Of a stretch of DNA of 33,240 nt, positions 6,860-13,220 are shown in pieces. The stretch is taken from the NCBI RefSeq assembly GCF_024623065.1, contig NZ_JANJZR010000050.1, positions 1 through 33,240 on the forward strand, written 5' to 3'. Position 1 is the stretch's first letter, and each line of letters starts with the position of its first letter. Position numbers and translations under genes: made by a program. The notes below the pieces were generated by a model. It had not been told where the DNA came from and did no database searches. It was given only the letters and a program-made list of their open reading frames with translations. Origin of the DNA: Bacteroides acidifaciens. Its GTDB lineage: Bacteria; Bacteroidota; Bacteroidia; Bacteroidales; Bacteroidaceae.

Positions 6860-8383
6860 TTATTCGGGCAATGTCACAGAGAAATATGGATTCGGAGTAT
6901 GTTGCTCAAAGATGATGGCTTTCATCTTTTCTACGATGTCCGGATGTTGGAGTGCTATGTCGTTATCTTCGTGAATATCAGTCTTCAGATTATAAAGTGA
7001 AGGTTTTCCCTTTTTGACGATTAGCTTCCAGTCGCCCATGCGTACCGCTATCTGATTCGTTTCATTGAACTCCCAATACAGGAAGTCATGTTGCTTCTGT
7101 TTCTTCTTGCCCAGCAATGTCGGAGCGAAAGAGATTCCGTCGAAATAATCCACGTCTTTCTCCTTGTTGCGGTATTTCTTTTCGTAGTTCTTGATGCCGG
7201 CTATGTCGCAGAATGTAGGCATTAAGTCGTAGAAAGCACAGATGTGGTCGTTCACCTCACCGGCAGGCACGCGTCCCGGCCAACGGGCGATGAATGGAAT
7301 GCGTATGCCGCCTTCGTGGCATTGGCGTTTCAGTCCGCGCAGCTTTCCGTCTCTGCCGAAGAAAGTGGGGTCGGCTCCGCCTTCTTCGTGAGGGCCGTTG
7401 TCACTGGAGAAGATGACTAATGTGTTCTCGTCCAGTCCTTTCTCTTTCAGCTTCTTCAATACTTCACCTACGTAATAGTCGAGGCGGGTAATCATGGCGG
7501 CAAATTGGGCGTGGGTATGCGTGATAGCGTTGTAACGTGAGCCTTCACTGCCTTTGAATTCTTTGTCCGGGTCGAATTTTGCCTTGTATTCGTTCAGGAG
7601 GGAATCTTCCGGCTGAACCAGTTCCGCATGGGGCAATGTGTAAGTGAATACACCGAAGAAAGGATGTTTGGCGTCTTGTTTGTCGAGCCATTCCATTGCT
7701 TTCTCATGAATCATGTCGGCGGAGTATTGCGGGCGTTTCTGGTATTCGGGGCCGTACATCGGATATTTGATGTTTTCGTCCATGATGACACGTACTACGC
7801 CCGTATCGCCCAGCGCTTTGCTGTAACGGTTGAGGAAGTTGGGATAGTAGAGGTGAGCCTGGAACTGGCAGATATAGCCGTAGTATTCGTCTATGCCCCG
7901 TTTGTCGGGAGTGGAGCAGGAACCTTCGTAGCCGCCCGCCCATTTGCCGAACATACCTGTGGTATAGCCGTTGTCTTTCATGATTTCCGGCAGGATGATG
8001 TGGTCAGGGTCGTAAGGATGCTGTCCCACTACGGAATATTCTTTGTTATTTCCGTACATGGTGATGGGAGAATTTCTCCAATATTCCTTGTTGCCGCGTA
8101 CTTCGCAGTGGCCGCTGTGCTGTCCTGTCATGAATGAGGCCCTCGAAGGAGCGCTGACAGGGCTGCCCGCATACGCTTGCGTGAAACGTATGCCTTCGCT
8201 TGCCATAGCGTCAATATGGGGAGTGCGTATGAACGGCTGACCGTAGCATCCCAAATCTCCATATCCCATGTCATCACAGAGGATAAATATAATATTAGGT
8301 TGGGAGTTCTTCTTCTGTGCATTGGCGGATAGAGCGGATAAGAGCAGTGTACCGCCAACTAGTGAGATTGATTTATAATCCAT
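6860..8383 (-). CDS. Secreted S1-type sulfatase (Ser-type formylglycine)
   Basis: This 507-residue sulfatase hydrolyses a sulfate ester, probably on a host or dietary glycan. A signal peptide (MDYKSISLVGGTLLLSALSA) directs export to the periplasm or surface. Metal ligands start at ILCDDMGYGDLGCYG (D37-D38). The signature SAPSRASFMTG places the residue converted to formylglycine at S77, the Ser type matured by a radical-SAM anSME. FSSDNGPHEEGG carries the next metal ligands and GLKRQCHEGGIRIP the C-terminal substrate-side motif. The usual GKWHLG is GKWAGG here, and the stretch QFQAHLYYPNFL recalls the S1_16 subfamily (galactose-4-sulfatases); that subfamily call is only a suggestion. It follows the second sulfatase gene by 67 bases on the same strand, so they are likely cotranscribed. 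No SusC/SusD pair is adjacent. Confidence 0.92.
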   Translation of the reverse strand: MDYKSISLVGGTLLLSALSANAQKKNSQPNIIFILCDDMGYGDLGCYGQPFIRTPHIDAMASEGIRFTQAYAGSPVSAPSRASFMTGQHSGHCEVRGNKEYWRNSPITMYGNNKEYSVVGQHPYDPDHIILPEIMKDNGYTTGMFGKWAGGYEGSCSTPDKRGIDEYYGYICQFQAHLYYPNFLNRYSKALGDTGVVRVIMDENIKYPMYGPEYQKRPQYSADMIHEKAMEWLDKQDAKHPFFGVFTYTLPHAELVQPEDSLLNEYKAKFDPDKEFKGSEGSRYNAITHTHAQFAAMITRLDYYVGEVLKKLKEKGLDENTLVIFSSDNGPHEEGGADPTFFGRDGKLRGLKRQCHEGGIRIPFIARWPGRVPAGEVNDHICAFYDLMPTFCDIAGIKNYEKKYRNKEKDVDYFDGISFAPTLLGKKKQKQHDFLYWEFNETNQIAVRMGDWKLIVKKGKPSLYNLKTDIHEDNDIALQHPDIVEKMKAIIFEQHTPNPYFSVTLPE

Positions 8384-8450
8384 TATGTTGTTTGATTTTT
8401 TTTAGTTGAATGTCTGCTTTTTTTAAGGTTGAATGTACGAGTATTCGGAA

Positions 8451-10016
8451 CTATTTGCCTATTATATCCTTTCCATCGCGTACGCTTTGGAGAATATTTT
8501 GCAGTTCAGTCACCTTTTCAGGCATTTTGGAAGCATAGTTGGTCACTTCTTTTACTTCCTGCATTTTGTAGAGTTGTGGCTCTTTGGAGTTTCCGGTTTC
8601 TATTTTCGGTCCCCACTGAATCATTTTCGGACCGTTGCTCGGTTCGATGTATTTCCAGTCTTTGGTGCGGACAGATAAAGTTTGGTTGGCAGCTTGTTCG
8701 ATAACCCACGGACGGTCTTTCTTGTCTTTGCCCAACCAGCTTCCGAGGAAGTTGTAGCTGTCCGGTGCTGTGTTTTTGGGCATAATGGCTCCGGTCAGTG
8801 AAGCGAGAGAAGCCAACCAGTCGATTTGTGAAACCAATAAGTCCGAAGTCATGCCTTTTTTCACTTCGGCAGGCCAACTGACAATGGCGGGGATGCGGGT
8901 TCCACCTTCGAACGCGCTGTATTTGTTGCCTCTCAGCGGTCCGGCAGGGCTGTGTCCGTTGAGGAGTTCTTCAGCTTTATCGTCATATCCGTCGTCTACT
9001 ACCGGGCCGTTATCGCTTGAAAGGATGATGAGGGTGTTTTCTCTCAGTCCCAGTTTCTCCAGTGTGTTCATGATTTCACCGACGCAATAGTCAAACTGTA
9101 CGATAGCGTCACCTCTCAGTCCCATCGGGTTCTTGCCTCTGAAACGATCGTGAGGGAAGCGGGGAACGTGTACGTCGTTCGTTGCGAAATAGAGGAAGAA
9201 AGGTTTGTCCTTGTTTTCTTCGATGAATTGGATGGCGTGGGTGGTCAGTGAGTCTGCTATATTCTCGTCTTTCCAGAGTGCCTTGCCACCGCCTTTCATA
9301 TAGCCGATACGGGAAATTCCGTTGACGATGGACATGTCGTGACCGTGGCTGGGTTTCAGGTTATACAGCATTTCAGGATTGCTTTTTCCGGTAGGTTCGC
9401 CTTCAAAGTTCTTCTGGTAGCTTACTTCGATAGGGGCACTGGGGTCGTAGTTGGCTACTTTCCCGTTTTCGATATACACACAGGGAACGCGGTCGGCTGT
9501 GGCAGCCATGATGTAATGGTAGTCGAAGCCTAAATCGCCCAGTGCGCAGGGCAGGGGAGCGTTCCAGTCTTGTGTGCCCGCCTTATCGCCGAGTCCGAGA
9601 TGCCATTTGCCGATGGCAGCGGTAGTGTAGCCCGTACTTTTGAACATATCCGCCATCGTGTACTGTTCGGGACGGATAATCATTCCGGCGTTTCCGGCAG
9701 CTACGTCCGTTCCTTTTTTGCGCCATGCATATTCGCCTGTCAGCATGGAGTAGCGGGAGGGGGTGCTGGTTGCGGCAGTGGCGTGGGCGTTTGTGAAAAG
9801 GATTCCTGATTTAGCCAGCCGGTTGACGTTGGGTGTTTTTACGTTTTTGGCTCCGTAACATTGCAAGTCTCCGTAGCCGAGGTCGTCGGCGTAGATGAAT
9901 ACGACGTTAGGGGCTTTTGACTTTGTCGGTACCGTGTTTTCCGGCGTTTTGTTCGTTGCGTTTACTGCGCAAGCAATAGAAGATGCAAGGGTTAGAATCA
10001 AAGGTTGTTTCATCAT
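8451..10016 (-). CDS. Secreted S1-type sulfatase (Ser-type formylglycine)
   Basis: This is a second exported sulfatase of about 521 residues. I choose the ATG at 10016, since the signal peptide MMKQPLILTLASSIACAVNA begins there; a longer frame from 10055 would put a polar 13-residue extension in front of it. IYADDLGYGDLQCYG gives the first metal-binding Asp pair. STPSRYSMLTG is the formylglycine motif with Ser as the modified residue, and AAIGKWHLGLGD keeps the canonical Lys/His pair missing from its neighbour. LSSDNGPVVDDG supplies later metal ligands and GPLRGNKYSAFEGGTRIP the C-terminal motif. It differs clearly from the downstream sulfatase, so the pair probably attacks different sulfate linkages of one glycan. 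The exact substrate and S1 subfamily are unknown. Confidence 0.92.
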   Translation of the reverse strand: MMKQPLILTLASSIACAVNATNKTPENTVPTKSKAPNVVFIYADDLGYGDLQCYGAKNVKTPNVNRLAKSGILFTNAHATAATSTPSRYSMLTGEYAWRKKGTDVAAGNAGMIIRPEQYTMADMFKSTGYTTAAIGKWHLGLGDKAGTQDWNAPLPCALGDLGFDYHYIMAATADRVPCVYIENGKVANYDPSAPIEVSYQKNFEGEPTGKSNPEMLYNLKPSHGHDMSIVNGISRIGYMKGGGKALWKDENIADSLTTHAIQFIEENKDKPFFLYFATNDVHVPRFPHDRFRGKNPMGLRGDAIVQFDYCVGEIMNTLEKLGLRENTLIILSSDNGPVVDDGYDDKAEELLNGHSPAGPLRGNKYSAFEGGTRIPAIVSWPAEVKKGMTSDLLVSQIDWLASLASLTGAIMPKNTAPDSYNFLGSWLGKDKKDRPWVIEQAANQTLSVRTKDWKYIEPSNGPKMIQWGPKIETGNSKEPQLYKMQEVKEVTNYASKMPEKVTELQNILQSVRDGKDIIGK

Positions 10017-10104
10017 CTTGTTAGGTGAATTAAATTGATTAAAATATTGATACAATGGGCATGTCTTTCAATATATGTATAAAAAATAAATGATTTTGCT
10101 TTGA

Positions 10105-10144
10105 ATAACAGAGAGCCTCTTCTGGTGTTTGAGGCTCTCGTTAT
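10105..10144 (-). terminator. Terminator-like hairpin downstream of the M24 peptidase gene
   Basis: GAGAGCCTC (10111-10119) pairs with GAGGCTCTC (10131-10139). The stem extends by ATAAC/GTTAT past one bulged base. There is no immediate T-run on either strand, so efficiency is uncertain. It separates the peptidase gene from the sulfatase pair. Confidence 0.55.
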
Positions 10145-10176
10145 AGTATGTTTTGAATGCTCTTGTAACGAAGAAT

Positions 10177-11340
10177 TCAGCTTAATTCGATAATTTCCTC
10201 ATTGCAATTAGTCAGCTTTTCGATACCTTCATTGGTGACTACCCAAGAGTTTTCTATACCGACAGGACCTACACCCGGAAGAACTATTTTCGGTTCGAGG
10301 GCAAACACCATTCCCGGCTCCAGTTCCTGCTTCATGCGGGGGGCGAGTACCGGTGCTTCATTGATTTCGATCCCGATGCCGTGACCGATAAACTTGGCTT
10401 GCTGACCTGTACCCATGAATTTGTCTGCAAATCCGGCTGCGGTGGCAATTTCGATAGCTGTATCATATAGCTTCTCGCAAGGAACCCCCGGACGGGCTAT
10501 GGAAGCAATCTTTTCCTGAATATCGAGGCAGACTCGGTGAGCTGTATAAGCCTCTTCGGATAGCTTTCCGATAGAGAATACGCGGCTCATGTCTCCCATA
10601 TATCCGTTGAAGTTGCCGCCCAGGTCTACCATGACGCTTTGCCCTTCTTTCAGTAGGGACTTGTTGGTTCCACCCGGCAGGGCAGGGTCAAGACCTTGAC
10701 CACCCAGTGCAAAGTCATACGGGGAAGGATAACCGGCATTGTCTCCGGTCAGCACACTGCCCATAAAGATTTCCATACTGCGTCCGAATACGCGGAAAAT
10801 ACCCAAACAGCCTTGCAGGCGCATCAGACGTTCTATCTCGATAGAAAACTCGATATCTGTCATGCCGGGACGATATACACTCGGTATCAGGTCGTACGCT
10901 TTTGCGTGGGCGATGCCCGAACGGCGGAACATTTCGATTTCAATAGGAGTTTTTACACTGCGTGCCTGGCGAATCAGCGGGGTTCCGTTCACAACTTCCG
11001 CTTCTGGGAACAGGCTTGCCAGACGGCAATATTCCGTGTAGGGAAGTTCATCGCCTTCCAGCATTAACTTTGCAGGCATCGGCAATCCCTGTTCTTTCAG
11101 CAAATCGACAATTTGTTCCGGTTTGCGGATAGGGAAGGCATGTTCGCCTGTGATATTATTGGGACGTTTGAAAAATAGCAATGCAGGTGAGTGGAGAGGG
11201 AGATAAATATAACCGCTGACTACACAGCCATAAGTATAAATTAAATTTGCATTACAAGTGATTAGCGCAGCATCAATGCCCTGTAACGCCATCAGACTGC
11301 GAATCTTGTCGCGACGGAATTTTAATTCGGGTTGTAGCAT
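10177..11340 (-). CDS. M24 family metallopeptidase (Xaa-Pro aminopeptidase-like)
   Basis: This 387-residue cytoplasmic 'pita-bread' peptidase likely removes N-terminal residues preceding proline in a di-metal-dependent reaction. The creatinase-like N-terminal domain (about 1-130) is followed by the M24 domain. All five metal ligands are visible: D239 in VMVDLGGNFNGYMGD, D250 in the same stretch, H320 in FIGHGIGIEINEAP, E349 in MVFALEPKIVLP, and E363 in VGIENSWVV. No signal peptide is present. The gene has its own -7 box at 11403-11410 and a hairpin after it. Other M24 members (prolidase, creatinase) share this fold, so exact specificity is inferred. Confidence 0.88.
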   Translation of the reverse strand: MLQPELKFRRDKIRSLMALQGIDAALITCNANLIYTYGCVVSGYIYLPLHSPALLFFKRPNNITGEHAFPIRKPEQIVDLLKEQGLPMPAKLMLEGDELPYTEYCRLASLFPEAEVVNGTPLIRQARSVKTPIEIEMFRRSGIAHAKAYDLIPSVYRPGMTDIEFSIEIERLMRLQGCLGIFRVFGRSMEIFMGSVLTGDNAGYPSPYDFALGGQGLDPALPGGTNKSLLKEGQSVMVDLGGNFNGYMGDMSRVFSIGKLSEEAYTAHRVCLDIQEKIASIARPGVPCEKLYDTAIEIATAAGFADKFMGTGQQAKFIGHGIGIEINEAPVLAPRMKQELEPGMVFALEPKIVLPGVGPVGIENSWVVTNEGIEKLTNCNEEIIELS

Positions 11341-11402
11341 CTTTATTTATTTGTTACATGATTATTTGTTGTAGAACTATTGGTTGTTACCCTATAATGC
11401 CA

Positions 11403-11410
11403 CAAAGATA
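11403..11410 (-). promoter_or_regulatory. -7 box of the M24 peptidase promoter
   Basis: TATCTTTG on the minus strand matches TAnnTTTG exactly and predicts a leader of about 55 bases before the ATG at 11340. It lies just beyond the glutamate dehydrogenase terminator. Confidence 0.6.
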
Positions 11411-11440
11411 ATTAATTCCATGGAAAATATGGTTAATTTC

Positions 11441-11487
11441 AAAAAAAATAGCGCTGCCCGTGTCCTGTCACAGGAGACGAGCAACGC
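11441..11487 (-). terminator. Rho-independent terminator of glutamate dehydrogenase
   Basis: On the minus strand a G/C-rich stem (11471-11487 pairing with 11451-11467, a few G-U or mismatched pairs) has a tight 3-base loop. It is followed within a few bases by eight T residues (the A-run at 11442-11449). It ends transcription 40-80 bases after the stop codon. Confidence 0.8.
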
Positions 11488-11524
11488 AAACCACAAATAC
11501 AAATACAACTAAACAAAGTCTTTC

Positions 11525-12862
11525 TTAGATAACGCCTTGTCCCATCATTGCGTGAGCTACTTTCATAAATCCGGCAATGTTGGCACCCTTCACATAATTA
11601 ATGTATCCGTCGGGTTCCGTGCCGTACTTCACGCATTGCGTATGGATACCGTGCATGATTGTGTGGAGTTTTTCATCCACTTCGGCGGCACTCCAGCTCA
11701 GGTGCATGGCGTTTTGAGACATTTCCAATCCGGAAGTGGCAACACCACCTGCATTGACTGCCTTACCCGGTGCGTACATCTTCTTATGTTCGATGAAAAG
11801 GTCGATGGCTTCCGGCGTACAGCCCATGTTGGAAATTTCTCCGATACAAAGTACGTCATTTTTTATGAGATTTTGAGCATCTTCTCCATTTAATTCGTTC
11901 TGGGTCGCGCAAGGGAGTGCAATATCCGCTTTTACTTCCCACGGACGCTTGCCTTCTACAAAGATTGCGTTCGGATATTTTTCTGCATAAGGAGCAACGA
12001 TATCATTACCCGAAGAACGTAGTTCGAGCATATAGTCTATCTTTTCACCGCTGATGCCGTCCGGGTCATAGATATATCCGTCCGGGCCTGAGATGGTGAT
12101 TACTTTGGCACCCAGTTCGGTAGCTTTGGTTGCTGCGCCCCAGGCAACGTTTCCGAATCCGGAGATGGCTACTGTCTTGCCTTTAATATCAATGTTTTTT
12201 GCCTGCAACATTTGATTGACAAAGTACAGGCCGCCGAAACCGGTAGCTTCGGGACGAATCAGGGAACCGCCGAATTCCAGTCCCTTTCCGGTGAAAGTGC
12301 CTGTAAATTCACGGGTCAGTTTCTTGTACATTCCGAACATATAGCCTACTTCACGTCCGCCTACGCCGATGTCACCGGCAGGCACGTCCATGTCGGGACC
12401 GAGATGACGCCATAATTCCAGCATGAATGCCTGGCAGAAACGCATGATTTCAGCGTCGCTCTTTCCACGTGGAGAGAAATCGGAACCGCCTTTGCCGCCG
12501 CCCATAGGAAGGGTAGTGAGTGCGTTCTTGAAAGTCTGTTCGAAACCGAGGAATTTCAGGATGGAAAGGTTCACGGAAGCATGGAAACGGATACCCCCTT
12601 TGTACGGGCCGATAGCGTTGTTGAATTGTACGCGATAGCCGAGGTTGGTTTGCACTTCACCTTTATCGTCTACCCACGTCACACGGAAAGTAAAGATGCG
12701 GTCGGGTTCCACCAATCTTTCTATGATTTTAGCTTTTTCAAATTCTGGATGTTGATTGTATATATCTTCAATGGAGAGAAGAACTTCTTTTACTGCTTGA
12801 AGATACTCAGATTCACCGGGGTGCTTTGCCTCTAGAGAGGACATGATTTTTTGGATGTTCAT
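11525..12862 (-). CDS. gdhA: Glutamate dehydrogenase (hexameric class I)
   Basis: This 445-residue cytoplasmic enzyme interconverts 2-oxoglutarate plus ammonia and glutamate with NAD(P)H. In Bacteroides it is a main ammonia-assimilation route. The substrate-site lysines are visible in GPYKGGIRFH (K88), EQTFKN (K112) and PMGGGKGGSDFSPRGKSD (catalytic K124). The catalytic Asp is D164 in DVPAGDIGVGGRE. The coenzyme domain carries SGFGNVAWGAA. Length and motifs are those of the 50-kDa hexameric type. Bacteroides can have two such paralogues (NADP/dual-cofactor and NAD types), so the symbol and cofactor preference are not certain. A -7 box at 12914-12921 and a strong terminator make it a single-gene unit, as expected for a gene controlled by ammonia or peptide supply. 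Confidence 0.93.
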   Translation of the reverse strand: MNIQKIMSSLEAKHPGESEYLQAVKEVLLSIEDIYNQHPEFEKAKIIERLVEPDRIFTFRVTWVDDKGEVQTNLGYRVQFNNAIGPYKGGIRFHASVNLSILKFLGFEQTFKNALTTLPMGGGKGGSDFSPRGKSDAEIMRFCQAFMLELWRHLGPDMDVPAGDIGVGGREVGYMFGMYKKLTREFTGTFTGKGLEFGGSLIRPEATGFGGLYFVNQMLQAKNIDIKGKTVAISGFGNVAWGAATKATELGAKVITISGPDGYIYDPDGISGEKIDYMLELRSSGNDIVAPYAEKYPNAIFVEGKRPWEVKADIALPCATQNELNGEDAQNLIKNDVLCIGEISNMGCTPEAIDLFIEHKKMYAPGKAVNAGGVATSGLEMSQNAMHLSWSAAEVDEKLHTIMHGIHTQCVKYGTEPDGYINYVKGANIAGFMKVAHAMMGQGVI

Positions 12863-12913
12863 GATACTATATTTTAAAAGGTTAATTCTGATAAAATGTC
12901 AACTAACTCACTG

Positions 12914-12921
12914 CAAATATA
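12914..12921 (-). promoter_or_regulatory. -7 box of glutamate dehydrogenase promoter
   Basis: TATATTTG on the minus strand matches TAnnTTTG. It gives a leader of about 45-50 bases before the ATG at 12862. Confidence 0.6.
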
Positions 12922-12984
12922 GGAATTTTTTTCAAAGTTGCTTATTCTGATACTTATATTTTGATTAAATAATGATAAAATGTA

Positions 12985-13085
12985 AGGTTTCTCTGGCAGA
13001 TGTCTGCTTGTTCTTCCACCACTTTCGCCATCAGTTTGCAGGCACCGTGCCGGTTTTCACCATATTCGCAGCCACTGCGAAGGGA
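12985..13085. other. Unexplained G/C-richer block in the gdhA upstream region
   Basis: The 358 bases between gdhA and the divergent PEP-domain gene hold both promoters in A/T-rich DNA. Between them is a block of coding-like composition. On the minus strand it reads, without a stop or good start, YGENRHGACKLMAKVVEEQA and a little more, so it may be a gene remnant. It also contains short hairpins (TTCGCAG CCA CTGCGAA near 13067-13083, GGCACCGTGCC near 13044-13054), so a small RNA or leader element is possible. I cannot decide between these. Confidence 0.35.
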
Positions 13086-13160
13086 ATAAATCTACAAAAT
13101 AATAAGAGATAAACAAGTAAACTTTATAAAGAAGATGATGGAAAATGAGATTTAAAGAAT

Positions 13161-13168
13161 TAACTTTG
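13161..13168 (+). promoter_or_regulatory. -7 box for the receiver/PEP-binding-domain gene
   Basis: TAACTTTG matches TAnnTTTG and lies 52 bases upstream of the ATG at 13221. A GAAAGGAGATGA stretch before the start is an unusually good ribosome binding site for this organism. Confidence 0.6.
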
Positions 13169-13220
13169 CAAAATGTGATTCTGTAGATAGACGATTTGAA
13201 ATAAGAAAGGAGATGACTTT

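Noticed and set aside
6860..10016. A polysaccharide utilisation locus
   Set aside because: No SusC/SusD pair, glycoside hydrolase or hybrid regulator is present nearby; only the two sulfatases.
10017..10055. Longer start for the second sulfatase
   Set aside because: The extra 13 residues are polar and precede a normal signal peptide that begins at the ATG at 10016.
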